Shown: positions 45,014 through 54,553 of the stretch, piece after piece
Layout of the letters: the number at the start of each line of letters is the position of its first letter
Numbering within the stretch: position 1 is the stretch's first letter
Assembly (NCBI GenBank): GCA_938075415.1
Contig: CALJHC010000033.1
Span: 1 to 63,755 of the forward strand
Origin: an uncultured Rubripirellula sp.
Lineage (GTDB): Bacteria; Planctomycetota; Planctomycetia; Pirellulales; Pirellulaceae
Reading direction: 5' to 3'
Length of the DNA stretch: 63,755 bases
Notes under the pieces: generated by a model
Databases searched by the model: none
Seen by the model: only the letters and a program-made list of their open reading frames with translations
What the model was told of the DNA's origin: nothing
Made by a program: the position numbers and the translations under genes

Positions 45014-47905
45014 CTATTTCGCTTTAACAGCTAATTGCTTTGCCAATCCCTCGAGACTCTCAGGCCATTGATTAAACGTAACAGAGGCCGCACCCGGGAT
45101 GTCTGGTATGGTAATGCCTTGGATCAGCGAGGGTGACGGTTGTGCGTGTAGCAAAGGTACTTGGGATTGGCCAAAGGTGGTGGGCAGGCTGGCAGCATAG
45201 GCTTGCATCTCCGCGGCATACTGATCGGGGTGAGGGCCGATGTTGGCCGGTGAGGGAACCCAGATCACCCCGGAAACGGCCATTGGCGTGTGAGGGCTGA
45301 CGCACCAGTTGTAGGCATAGGTGGGAACCTGATCGACGGGGATATCACTGTTCTTGCCCGGTTCGGGCAGACTTGGGGCGTTCAGTGGAAAGGCATTGGG
45401 GTTTGTGTCTTGTCCGTCCAAGGTAATGATTTGCCGGACAAATGCTCGCACCTCCTCGAGGTGTTTGTTGGTTGCCTGTTTCGCCGGTTCGGTACTGGGG
45501 TATGACAAGAGTAGTTCGTGAAGCCGATCTTGAAAGGCCGGATTATCGAGGTTCATCACACCATGGAACCCGGTCCATGACAGGGGCGAGGCGTAAGACG
45601 AGACACCATTTTGATCGCCACGTCCTGAGGACATGGTCATGAACCCCTGCGGGACGTCCGGACGACCAAGAGTTTTGGCGAAGTGATAAGCGAACGTCGT
45701 CACTCCCTGTCCCTCGTGGTCATAGTCAGCGGTCGCCCAGTAAGAACGATATTTCCCACCGCCGTTTTCAAATTTGCGTTTCCTGGGGGTGGTGAAGTTA
45801 TCGGCGTTAGTGCGGCGTTTGAATTCGCGAACAAGTGGCATCGGTTCGGGTAACTTTGCATTGGGGTTGCGCAGGTCGTGCGGCCACTGCGAGGAAAGCT
45901 GCGTGCTACCGGTAAGGTACCAAACGTCGCCTACCAAGATGTCGTTGACCGTTCGTGTAAAGCCATGGGTTGACTGCACCGTCAGCTTGATTGGTTTGCT
46001 GGACGCGTGCAGCGGAGGGAACACGACCGACCATTGCTGACGTTGGTTGGGCTTGATGGTTTTTGTGACCCCGCCCAAGGTGACGGTGACGGTTTCACCG
46101 ACATTTGTGTGGCCCCACACAGGGATCGGCTGGTCACGCTGAATGATTACGCCGTCGCGGTAATATTCCGCGACCTGCAAAATAGGGTAATCGGGATCCG
46201 TGTACTGGGCATACTTAGCCTCGAGCTCAGCTTGACGCTGCTCGTGGCTAATCAGAATCAGTTGGCCGTCGATTTGAGCAAACGGTGTCGCAGGTAAACC
46301 GGCCCGGTTGTAGAGGTTCGCTCCTTTCGGAACCGCATTGTAGGCGTACTGCACGCCGTGTGGCTGAGTTACTTCTGATGAGGTGACCACGACGGTATCG
46401 TCGACGATTTTTGCATCTGCCCGATGCCATTTTTTGTCAGCGCCGCAGAGTCGGAAGTGATTGAGCTTCTCACCGGGGGTTGGCTTGGCGGGTTCGACAT
46501 ACTCGCCCGGATCGGTTGATCTTGTAGAGCCCTTACCACCAACCATCAGTCCACCGAACAGGGACTCTTTTTCGAATGAGACAACAACCTGATTGCCATC
46601 CACCTGATAGCCGCTAAAGATCGGACCGGTGAACGCGATATCTTTTTCGTACTGCTTGGCCAACGCCCATCTCGCCATTCGCATGCCGGGATGAAGTTTG
46701 TTGAAGTAGTGGATGCCACCAGCGTCGTCATTATTCACGTCGAACTGGACTACCATGCCGACGTTCTCGCGATTCTCAACAAAGAACTGATGTTGTGCCT
46801 GACGAATTTCGCCAAAGCCGACATCGTCGGGTGTTGTGTTCTTGCCATAGCTTTGCATCTGCGTGAAGTAGAAGGGCATGTTGGGCATTTTCCAGGCGTC
46901 GCGCCAGCCGTTGACTAACGCCTCCATCCTCGCGGCATAGATTTTGCCATCATCACCGTTACTTGTTCCTTGGCACCAGATTGCGCCGCGGATCGCGAAG
47001 GGAACTACAGGGTGGATCTTGCCGTTATAAAACTGCGAGGGCCCACGCCACATTGCAGCGATGCCCGGCAACGCAGGGCGTGTGGGTATTTTCGAAGCCG
47101 CTAATGCGGCTTCGCCAGCTTCTTGCTGCCAAGCCATCAGTTCCGTTTCGTACAGCTTGTAGGCTGCCCGGCCCTGTTTGGTCCGCACATCGGCATCCAT
47201 AATCTTTTTCGCATCGTCCTCCAGTTCAGGATGCGTCAAGATCGCCTGACCTTGGGTGAACGCCTCGATGCGTGTGTTGCTGTGCGCGCTAAGTAGAATG
47301 CCGATCGGCACGCCAAGCTCTTGGTATAGTTGGTGCGCAAACGACAGCGATAATGCAGAGAAGCCGCCCGCCTGACTCGATTTTTTCCAACCCTCTTCGG
47401 ACGTCGCTCGATCTTGTGGGTAGAGTGCTGACTGTGTTTCGATATTGATTTCGCGGATTGGGATGTCTTGTTCCGATTTGGCGAGCGTGTTGGCCAAGTC
47501 ACGACAGCTGCTTTTACTCGCGACCCAGACCATGTTGGACTGGCCCGAGGAAAACCACACCTCTCCCACCAGCACTCCTTCAATGGTAATCGAGCCACCG
47601 CCCGAAGCGGTGACTGTGAGTTGGCGTTGGTCAGTGGAAGCTTTGAGTGGCGTGAGCTTGAGCATCCACTTGCCGTCGTCGCCCACCTTCACGCTTTGTT
47701 CTTGGCCGGCAAAAGAAACAGTTACGGTTTCACCTGGCGTGCCCCACCCCCAGACCGGGACTGGTGATTGCCGCTGCAGGATCATGTGGTTGGTGAATGG
47801 CACCGCAAGCTCAAGCGACGACTGAGGCTGCTGTGCCATAAGGGTTGCGGCATTCAGTAGCACCAATGCGGCAACTACGAAACAATGCGATCGTGGAAGA
47901 CTCAT
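45014..47905 (-). CDS. Two-module sialate O-acetylesterase-type protein, second module degenerate
   Basis: About 963 residues. I prefer the ATG at 47905, which puts the signal peptide (SLPRSHCFVVAALVLLNAATLMAQ) at the start; an ATG at 47935 adds ten charged residues. Module 1 (about 30-570, counted from 47935) has the beta-sandwich MILQRQSPVPVWGWG, the nucleophile motif GQSNM at 131-135 and the catalytic-His region GGIHYFNKLHPG. Module 2 (about 585 to the end) begins with the parallel VIIQRDQPIPVWGH and LVGDVWYLTG, but the nucleophile motif has become GSTQL, so it is probably inactive. The active module would deacetylate sialic-acid-like or other glycans in the periplasm. It lies about 100 bp downstream of cassette E on the same strand. 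Confidence 0.9.
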   Translation of the reverse strand: MSLPRSHCFVVAALVLLNAATLMAQQPQSSLELAVPFTNHMILQRQSPVPVWGWGTPGETVTVSFAGQEQSVKVGDDGKWMLKLTPLKASTDQRQLTVTASGGGSITIEGVLVGEVWFSSGQSNMVWVASKSSCRDLANTLAKSEQDIPIREINIETQSALYPQDRATSEEGWKKSSQAGGFSALSLSFAHQLYQELGVPIGILLSAHSNTRIEAFTQGQAILTHPELEDDAKKIMDADVRTKQGRAAYKLYETELMAWQQEAGEAALAASKIPTRPALPGIAAMWRGPSQFYNGKIHPVVPFAIRGAIWCQGTSNGDDGKIYAARMEALVNGWRDAWKMPNMPFYFTQMQSYGKNTTPDDVGFGEIRQAQHQFFVENRENVGMVVQFDVNNDDAGGIHYFNKLHPGMRMARWALAKQYEKDIAFTGPIFSGYQVDGNQVVVSFEKESLFGGLMVGGKGSTRSTDPGEYVEPAKPTPGEKLNHFRLCGADKKWHRADAKIVDDTVVVTSSEVTQPHGVQYAYNAVPKGANLYNRAGLPATPFAQIDGQLILISHEQRQAELEAKYAQYTDPDYPILQVAEYYRDGVIIQRDQPIPVWGHTNVGETVTVTLGGVTKTIKPNQRQQWSVVFPPLHASSKPIKLTVQSTHGFTRTVNDILVGDVWYLTGSTQLSSQWPHDLRNPNAKLPEPMPLVREFKRRTNADNFTTPRKRKFENGGGKYRSYWATADYDHEGQGVTTFAYHFAKTLGRPDVPQGFMTMSSGRGDQNGVSSYASPLSWTGFHGVMNLDNPAFQDRLHELLLSYPSTEPAKQATNKHLEEVRAFVRQIITLDGQDTNPNAFPLNAPSLPEPGKNSDIPVDQVPTYAYNWCVSPHTPMAVSGVIWVPSPANIGPHPDQYAAEMQAYAASLPTTFGQSQVPLLHAQPSPSLIQGITIPDIPGAASVTFNQWPESLEGLAKQLAVKAK

Positions 47906-48009
47906 GAGTCGATCCTTTGTCTTGGATTGGGGCAAGACGCGTTTTGGACGAGGTGTATTTGCAGTGAATCACGCGGCAGTTATTTGCCTGGCCTTGGATG
48001 GCCAATCGT

Positions 48010-49419
48010 TCAAGCCATGAACTGATCGATGGCGCCGGTTTGCTTGAGACGCTTGCGCTGCATGACCAAGTCAAGATCACCATAGTGCTTGATCGGGTTA
48101 CCGTATGCGTTAAGCAGGGTCGTGTACCAATTACTCAGAGTCTTGTGGCCTTCAGTACCGTGGAACGGTAGGCGGATGTAGCGGCCGGCGATATCAAGCT
48201 TCGCGTTCCTGCCAGAAAGGACGACCATCGGGGCCTCGGTGTCTGGGCCATGGTGACCAGCGCCGGTCTCGGGCATGTAGATGATTGTCGTGTTATCAAA
48301 CATCGTGCCGCCCGCCTCGGGGATCGCCTTGAGTTGGTTAACAAGGGTGCTCACTTGCTTCATGTGGTGAGTCTTGATGGCATTCCTCATTTCCGCGGCA
48401 CCAGCAATTTGGCCTCCATGCCCGATTTGGTGGATACTTGTTTTTTGCTGATTCTCAGGCAAGGAGGTGATGTCGGTGCCCAGGTCATCGATGGTGTAGG
48501 TGACGACGTTGGTGAGGCCTGACGCAAGCGCGCCGATGATGATGTCGGTAAAGGCGGCTTGCTTTTGTGGTAGTGACGCATCCTCGCCACCGTTGGCGTG
48601 AATGGGATCAATTTTGGGCAAGTGTTCCTTGATCTTCTCCCCAAGGGCTGCCACCTTCATGTTACGGTCACGGATCGACTGAAGTGATTCAACTTGGTCA
48701 CTGATCTTGAGGCGTTCGTCACCGTTTAATCCTTCAAGCCGACGTATCTCCTGTTCTTGCACGTAGTCAAGCAATGCTTTATCGGAGTCGGCCTCGTCCG
48801 TATTGGTGACTGATTTAAAAAGTTCCTGATGGGCAGTCATTGGGTCGGCGTAGCAATAGTTTCGCTGTTTTGCTGCAGGTGCTGAATAGCCCGAGACGAT
48901 TCCTGTCCTGTGGTCACGTCCGTGGGGTACCGCCAAAGACATTTCGACATGTCCGAAGGGTGAGGGCAACAGTTTGGCCAACTCAAAGTCGACCGTTGCC
49001 CACTTGATGTTGCCAAGGATATCTCGCCCCGCCTTGTAAGCGCCCATGCATCCTGAGTACGAATAATGTCCTCCACCGCTGACCGACATCGAGATGCCGT
49101 GCAGAATGGTCATGTTTTCCTTGTATCCATCAAGCGATTTAAGCCAGTCAGGTAGTTCATGCTGGGCCAGGCCGACTTCAAACGCCTGTTTCTCTTCATG
49201 CTTCTTTCGCTGTTGATCTGAAAAGGAGGGCAGGCCAAATTGATTGGTCAGGTTGCCATTTGATTTTCGAATAAAAACAAACCGGTGTGGGACACCCTCT
49301 GATCCCTGGGTTGCAGCGTGGGCCTTGGTGCCAATCAGGTGGTTGAATGACGGTGTTAGCGCAAGGCTTGTCGTGCCCAGGGCGGTTGTCTTCAAGAGTT
49401 CTCGCCGACTGATCAACAT
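48010..49419 (-). CDS. Cassette E DUF1552 protein, divergent subtype
   Basis: A 469-residue DUF1552-family protein matching the cassette C subtype. Export signal: ISRRELLKTTALGTTSLALTP. Shared subtype landmarks: FVFIRKSNGNLTNQFGLP, MSVSGGGHYSYSGCMGAYKA, ASGLTNVVTYTIDDLG, SIHQIGHGGQIAG in the HXXSHH position and DNTTIIYMPETGAGHHGPD. The C-terminus (HYGDLDLVMQRKRLKQTGAI) differs from the DSTG ending of A, B and D. Its ATG lies three bases after the cytochrome stop, so the two genes are almost certainly translated together. Function is unknown; co-variation with its partner supports a complex. Confidence 0.92.
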   Translation of the reverse strand: MLISRRELLKTTALGTTSLALTPSFNHLIGTKAHAATQGSEGVPHRFVFIRKSNGNLTNQFGLPSFSDQQRKKHEEKQAFEVGLAQHELPDWLKSLDGYKENMTILHGISMSVSGGGHYSYSGCMGAYKAGRDILGNIKWATVDFELAKLLPSPFGHVEMSLAVPHGRDHRTGIVSGYSAPAAKQRNYCYADPMTAHQELFKSVTNTDEADSDKALLDYVQEQEIRRLEGLNGDERLKISDQVESLQSIRDRNMKVAALGEKIKEHLPKIDPIHANGGEDASLPQKQAAFTDIIIGALASGLTNVVTYTIDDLGTDITSLPENQQKTSIHQIGHGGQIAGAAEMRNAIKTHHMKQVSTLVNQLKAIPEAGGTMFDNTTIIYMPETGAGHHGPDTEAPMVVLSGRNAKLDIAGRYIRLPFHGTEGHKTLSNWYTTLLNAYGNPIKHYGDLDLVMQRKRLKQTGAIDQFMA

Positions 49420-49422
49420 CGT

Positions 49423-52400
49423 TTATTCCGTGGGATTGTGTGTGCGATAGATAAAAGAGTCGGACGAGAGCAGCGAAACAATGACTTCATCGAAACTGCC
49501 GTTGCTGTCTAGGTAGGCTTTGTCCGCGTCCATGAGCGTCTTTGAATCTGAAAGTGTCTCGTTGCGGCCCAGGAAGTAACGAAAGGCGTGGCGGATGATC
49601 GACTGCCGAACTTTGTCCGATTCCGCCAGGCGGTCAATCAATTCGAAAGCATCCTTGACATCGCCGTCAAGCGTTTCGTCTCCCGTACCCTCGAGCACAC
49701 CGCGCGGGTCAACCGGCAAGGTCTTGTAAATCGGTAGTTTGGCACCATGGGTGAGTGGCGCTTTGTCTGCCGGCGTGATGAGATTATCTGGATGTTCAAG
49801 GCTTTCCTCGGTGCGGAATCGACCAAAGTCATCGTAGATTTCAAAGGGGAACCCAAGAGGATCCATCTTCTGATGACACCGCCAGCAATAGTCATCGCCG
49901 GTCCGAATTTCCATCCGCTGGCGAAGTGTCTTGTGAGGGTCCGGAGGCACCACTGCATCAACGGTGATTGGCACATCCGGGATGGTTCCCGCCAGCAATT
50001 TCTCGCGAACCCACTTGCCGCGATGAATGGGATCAGTTTCCAGATTTTGTGCGTGGGCGATCAGCCAAGCAGGATGAGTCAGCATGCCTTTGCGATTTGG
50101 GATCGTTGCTGGCTGCTGAGGCGGATAGTCCCACGTCTTCCAGTCGAGGTTCCAGTACGAGGTGACTTGTTCGCCCCGCATCTGCTGGCCTGTTCGGCCC
50201 ACCACGTTGCCACCGTGCCAAAAGCCCATGGACATCTTCATGTAGGGCATGCCGTTGGCCTGGCCATCACTGAAGTGAAGTTCCAATGCCGTCATGATTC
50301 TTTTCAACGCACTTAGCAGCGACTTACTGTCGCCGCCACGCACTTTGCGAAACTCCCAGATCGTCTGCATGAAGGATTGGTGAGGCTCGATGTCGTCTGG
50401 CTCCCACGATTCCCAATCGAATTCCTTAAAATACTCGTAGGTACGCTTGAGCTGATCCGAACCGGCTTCCATCGTTGCGTTGTCGCCGGAGTGGTAAATG
50501 AAGAACTTAGGTGTCGTTAGCAGTTCTTCAAAAACCCGTTCATCTTGTTCGAGAATGTATTCAACCAGCAGATCTGCTTCGTCAATCAAACGGCTGACAG
50601 CTTGCTCGTGACGGCCCGCGCCGAAACGGGCGTCGTCCTTGAAGACTTTCATCGCCTTGGGATAGCCAAAAAATTCTCGAAAGAACCGTAGTTTACGTAT
50701 CGGTTGGTTGGTGACGCTCGGATTGAGGTTAGCGGCCTGAATGCTTTCGTCGATAATGCACCAGCGATCGCGGCGGTTGAGTAATCGTCGGATCTCTCGT
50801 TGGTAATCTTCTCTCGAGTTCAATCGGCCCTCGGCCACCGCCTTGTTCAGCTCGTCGTCCGGGCTGGAATCCGTTAAGGCATAGGCGAGTGAATAGCTCG
50901 CGTTACGCGGCGACATCAGTCGTCGGCCGTGCTCATCCGGTTCCCCTGCCCCGAACTCGTCACGGTACGCAAGCTCAGTGCTCACAATGAGTGACTCAAT
51001 CATCTTCGCAATGGCTCGTTGCCGATCAAGCTTGCCCAAGTACAACTTGAACTGCTTGGTATTCTCTGCAATCTCTGGATCAGACGGCGTTCGCTCAAAA
51101 ATACGCTGGTACAGCTCGGTGATCATCTGCATCATCAACGCGTCGTCAGCATCCCCCGAGGCTTGAAGTTCAGCGTTGAACGATGCTTCCCAATCGGCCA
51201 TGCATTTTTCAATGATCTCTTGATAACGGTCACCCTGCTTACGATGTCTTTTGATTGTCGCGACGATGACCGACATTTCGCTGTCTTTCAGTGGCGCGTA
51301 CTTAGCAGGACTGAAATTACCACCTTGAACGTGTTGGTAGAGCTGATTCATGTCCCAAGTATCGTAAAACAGCTTCATGGTGACGATGCGGTTCTGGATT
51401 CGGTAGTCGGTCACACCTTCGATAAACCAGTCTCGCTCACTACGCAGGATGATGCTGTCAAACTCCTCAAGATTCGCTGCGTTGTAGGGGGCCCAAACGG
51501 GGTTGCCTTGGCGATCCAGTTGAGACGCTTCGCTCAGTTCCACAAATCCCTTGCTGGTTTGCTTGTAAGTCGCGATGCCTCGCAGGATGGCACGGATATC
51601 TTCCTGATCAAAGCGACCGAGGAACTCAAGATTGTCGTTCCGCTTTTGTATGCCATTTGTTGAATGTTTCGGAGGACCCGGGTAAGGGATTCTTTTCCGA
51701 TTCAGTAAAGGAAGCAGTGCCTCATGTTGGTCGCCATCGATTTCCTTGAGAAGATGTTCCATGAAGGAGTACGTTCTGAGAAATTGCTCGCGTGAACGCA
51801 GCGTTTCGCGGTGATCCAGTTCACGCTTCATGATCGCGTACATCGCAGGGTAGTGCGCCTTCATGGTTCCCTCTGATGACATGTGTGCAGCAAGTCGCTT
51901 GGCATTGCCGACCATTGTTAGCAGGTGGCCGGTTGTCAGGCGTTGCTGTGCCGAGTAGCGCACTCCGATCTTCTCGGGCAACAGATAGGGGTTGGTGATG
52001 GTTCTGCGAAACTTGTTTCCCCTTTCAGTCTTTGGGCTCCAGTGGATGCCGCTGTCACCCTGGACCTGTTGAGGCTGTCCGTAAATTGAACGTGAGGGTT
52101 GATAATCAAGCAGGCGATTGACCGTCTCGTTGAAAATGAATTCACTCACTAGCCAACGCCGGTCTGGTGTGTGCCCCCGAAGCTCAGCATGCTCGCCAGA
52201 GAAGAGGTCCTCGTGTTCGATGGCATTGCCGTATTCGAAACGTTGCAGTTTTTCAGCAAGCGCCTTGGCTGCATCACCAGTTAATTGGCTGTCTAGCCAT
52301 TGCATCAGGACTTTGCGTTCAGCATCGCTGGGTTGTTTGGATTTCTCCGGAGGCATTTCGCTAAGATGGACAAGGTCTTTCACTCGACCAAGCAGAGCCT

Positions 52401-52650
52401 GTCGGTCGATTGCGTCAATCGTCTCAAGCTCACCAAGTTGCACCTCGCCCTCTTGTTTGTCCGAGCCATGGCACGATACGCAATAGGTTCTAAGGACTCG
52501 AGTTGCCTGATCCCGCAGCACGATTGGGTCCAGTTCTGAATTCCGAGATTCACCCATCAATGGCGTTGAGAGTGCAATGAGTTGAAAGAGAAAAACTCCA
52601 GATGGGACCACGACGCCGCTAAGACTCGCGGCACAACGAGCGAATTTCAT
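49423..52650 (-). CDS. Cassette E cytochrome, large divergent DUF1588-type protein
   Basis: About 1075 residues, the largest protein here. I take ATG 52650, giving a proper signal peptide (MKFARCAASLSG then VVVPSGVFLFQLIALSTPLM); an in-frame ATG at 52740 would add 30 residues before the signal. CVSCH at 57-61 starts PSCyt1. A long middle region of about 600 residues has no canonical DUF1587 or FLWSSxPDDEL block, only a weak trace (YALTDSSPDDELNKAVAEG). WLIAHAQNLETDPIHRGKW and PITVDAVVPPD precede CWRCH at 922-926, and the end (FRYFLGRNETLSDSKTL) is nearly identical to that of cassette C. It is the first gene of couplet E and diverges from the Gfo/Idh gene at 53204. Confidence 0.92.
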   Translation of the reverse strand: MKFARCAASLSGVVVPSGVFLFQLIALSTPLMGESRNSELDPIVLRDQATRVLRTYCVSCHGSDKQEGEVQLGELETIDAIDRQALLGRVKDLVHLSEMPPEKSKQPSDAERKVLMQWLDSQLTGDAAKALAEKLQRFEYGNAIEHEDLFSGEHAELRGHTPDRRWLVSEFIFNETVNRLLDYQPSRSIYGQPQQVQGDSGIHWSPKTERGNKFRRTITNPYLLPEKIGVRYSAQQRLTTGHLLTMVGNAKRLAAHMSSEGTMKAHYPAMYAIMKRELDHRETLRSREQFLRTYSFMEHLLKEIDGDQHEALLPLLNRKRIPYPGPPKHSTNGIQKRNDNLEFLGRFDQEDIRAILRGIATYKQTSKGFVELSEASQLDRQGNPVWAPYNAANLEEFDSIILRSERDWFIEGVTDYRIQNRIVTMKLFYDTWDMNQLYQHVQGGNFSPAKYAPLKDSEMSVIVATIKRHRKQGDRYQEIIEKCMADWEASFNAELQASGDADDALMMQMITELYQRIFERTPSDPEIAENTKQFKLYLGKLDRQRAIAKMIESLIVSTELAYRDEFGAGEPDEHGRRLMSPRNASYSLAYALTDSSPDDELNKAVAEGRLNSREDYQREIRRLLNRRDRWCIIDESIQAANLNPSVTNQPIRKLRFFREFFGYPKAMKVFKDDARFGAGRHEQAVSRLIDEADLLVEYILEQDERVFEELLTTPKFFIYHSGDNATMEAGSDQLKRTYEYFKEFDWESWEPDDIEPHQSFMQTIWEFRKVRGGDSKSLLSALKRIMTALELHFSDGQANGMPYMKMSMGFWHGGNVVGRTGQQMRGEQVTSYWNLDWKTWDYPPQQPATIPNRKGMLTHPAWLIAHAQNLETDPIHRGKWVREKLLAGTIPDVPITVDAVVPPDPHKTLRQRMEIRTGDDYCWRCHQKMDPLGFPFEIYDDFGRFRTEESLEHPDNLITPADKAPLTHGAKLPIYKTLPVDPRGVLEGTGDETLDGDVKDAFELIDRLAESDKVRQSIIRHAFRYFLGRNETLSDSKTLMDADKAYLDSNGSFDEVIVSLLSSDSFIYRTHNPTE

Positions 52651-53203
52651 GTTAGCTCTAGCCTCGTTCGTGTGGTCAATTGTTAGTAGCAGTAACGGAA
52701 GTTCTGATTTGCCAAAAAAATTAGGTTTGGTACCCACCACTACGACTTAGCGATTCAGTCACCAGCCCGATTCCCTAATGCGGGACCGACCGAGAGCGCT
52801 ACGGCCAGACTTCCTGCATTGTATTGTACTTGCTTGTTGCCTGCGCAACTTGATTGCAAGACTAAGAAATCATAAAGACGGTGGCGATAACCGCCAATGC
52901 CATCACACTGATAATCCGCCATGCAAGGAACGAGCCAGGTTGCTTGAAGCGTAGTTGGCGAGTTCTCCCCTTTCACTTGTGATAATGTGATTGTCTTTGC
53001 CCATGTGGGAGGGGGATTTGGCTGGGAAACAAAATCGATCGTATTGCAGATCGGGTCTTCGCTGATTTTTCTTCCCAAACGCCGAGCTGCTCATCGTTAA
53101 TCGTAACAACGTTTAGGGTAGACTGAACCGCGCGGGTCCAGTCGTCATGAATGCAATTTTGCGTTCAACCAACTTAGTAATCGGAAAAGTAGAAAGTGAT
53201 TTC
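52651..53203. promoter_or_regulatory. Divergent intergenic region between cassette E and a Gfo/Idh gene
   Basis: About 550 bp between divergent starts; promoters for both directions should lie here. Two minus-strand frames (52755-53078 and 52903-53109) have no recognisable domain and I do not call them. No repeat or strong hairpin is evident. Confidence 0.45.
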
Positions 53204-54553
53204 ATGCCATCAAATGTTGATCGAAGAGGTTTCTTGCGGGCGTCGGGTACTTCTGCAGCCTCGTTTATGATTTTGCAATCCGGTTCAGCTCGAACCTATG
53301 CAGCGAATGAAAAACTGAGCATTGCTTGCATCGGTGCAGGCGGCAGGGCGGGCAGTAATATTCGCGGAACTGAATCGCAGAATATCGTCGCCCTATGCGA
53401 CGTTGATTGGCAACGTGCCAGTGAGGCTTTCGGGAAATTACCCAGTGCGAAACGCTATAGGGACTACCGCGTGATGTTGACTGAGATGGAGTCGAAGATC
53501 GACGCCGTGATCGTTTCAACGCCGGATCATCATCACTTCCACGCTTCGATGGCAGCCATTCGACTTGGTAAGCATGTTTATTGTGAGAAGCCGTTGACGC
53601 ACTCGATTTGGGAGGCTCGTGAATTGGCAGCATCGGCACGCGAGGCGGGCGTCGCAACGCAGATGGGTAATCAGGCTCAGGCTGACCAAGACACTCGGAT
53701 CATTCAAGAGTTTGTCATGGATAATGCGATCGGGCCAATTCGTGAAGCTCATCTTTGGACCGATCGGCCTTCACGCGGTTTGCACGGCGAGTATTGGCCT
53801 CAGGGTGTTCCTCGTCCAGCGGATCAGCCCGCGGTACCGGAAACGATGGCGTGGGATTTGTGGATTGGACCGGCTCCCATGCGGCCGTATCACCCCTCGT
53901 ATGCACCATTCAATTGGCGTGGCTGGTGGGACTTCGGAACTGGTGCGTTGGGTGATATGGGATGTCACTACTTCGATCCGGTCTATCGTGCACTCAAGTT
54001 GAAGTCGCCCAGTAGTGTTGAGGCGGTATCCACGCGAGTGAATAAGGAATCGTATCCGCTTGGTTCGGTGGTGACTTTTGAGTTTCCTCAACGCGGCGAG
54101 ATGCCGCCTGTTACGGTGCAATGGCATGATGGTGGGTTGCGGCCACCACGCCCAGATGTTCTTAAGGAAGGTGATCTGATGGCTGCCAATGGCGTGATGT
54201 TGGTTGGTGATGACGGAGTGATTTTGACAGATTGGGATAACGGTTGGCGGATGTTCCCTGATGAACACGCGAAGGAATACGGAACGCCGCCGGAAGTATT
54301 AGCCCGTTCCCCGGGACACCATGAAGAGTGGATTCAGGCTTGCAAGGGTGGTCCGAAAGCTGGCTCCAACTTTGACTGGGCGGGTCCGCTTACAGAGGGT
54401 GTTCTTTTGGGTAACATCGCGTTGCGATCTCAACTGCGAGAAGATCTCACGCACAAAAAACTACTCTGGGACTCCAAGCAAATGGCTTGCACTAATCATG
54501 CTGCCGCGAATCAATTCCTGCGTCGGGAGTACCGCGAGGGCTGGCAGTCATAA
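53204..54553 (+). CDS. Exported Gfo/Idh/MocA-family oxidoreductase (3)
   Basis: About 449 residues from ATG 53204, preceded by agaaag and directly followed by the twin-arginine signal (VDRRGFLRASGTSAASFMIL); the ATG at 53147 would add 19 residues. The dinucleotide loop is CIGAGGRAGSNIRG, followed by IVALCDVDW, and the active-site motif is CEKPLTHSI. The later GWWDFGTGALGDMGCHYFD and the substrate-side motif are typical of the planctomycete subgroup. It is likely periplasmic with bound NAD(P). Substrate is unknown, probably a sugar or its acid. It is transcribed alone, divergent from cassette E and convergent with DUF1501. Confidence 0.93.
   Translation: MPSNVDRRGFLRASGTSAASFMILQSGSARTYAANEKLSIACIGAGGRAGSNIRGTESQNIVALCDVDWQRASEAFGKLPSAKRYRDYRVMLTEMESKIDAVIVSTPDHHHFHASMAAIRLGKHVYCEKPLTHSIWEARELAASAREAGVATQMGNQAQADQDTRIIQEFVMDNAIGPIREAHLWTDRPSRGLHGEYWPQGVPRPADQPAVPETMAWDLWIGPAPMRPYHPSYAPFNWRGWWDFGTGALGDMGCHYFDPVYRALKLKSPSSVEAVSTRVNKESYPLGSVVTFEFPQRGEMPPVTVQWHDGGLRPPRPDVLKEGDLMAANGVMLVGDDGVILTDWDNGWRMFPDEHAKEYGTPPEVLARSPGHHEEWIQACKGGPKAGSNFDWAGPLTEGVLLGNIALRSQLREDLTHKKLLWDSKQMACTNHAAANQFLRREYREGWQS

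Noticed and set aside
49747..50316. 189-codon plus-strand frame
   Set aside because: It lies wholly inside, and antisense to, the cassette E cytochrome gene, whose motifs are unmistakable; its own translation has no family resemblance.
51019..51663. 214-codon plus-strand frame
   Set aside because: Antisense to the same cytochrome gene; length is explained by the codon use of the real gene.
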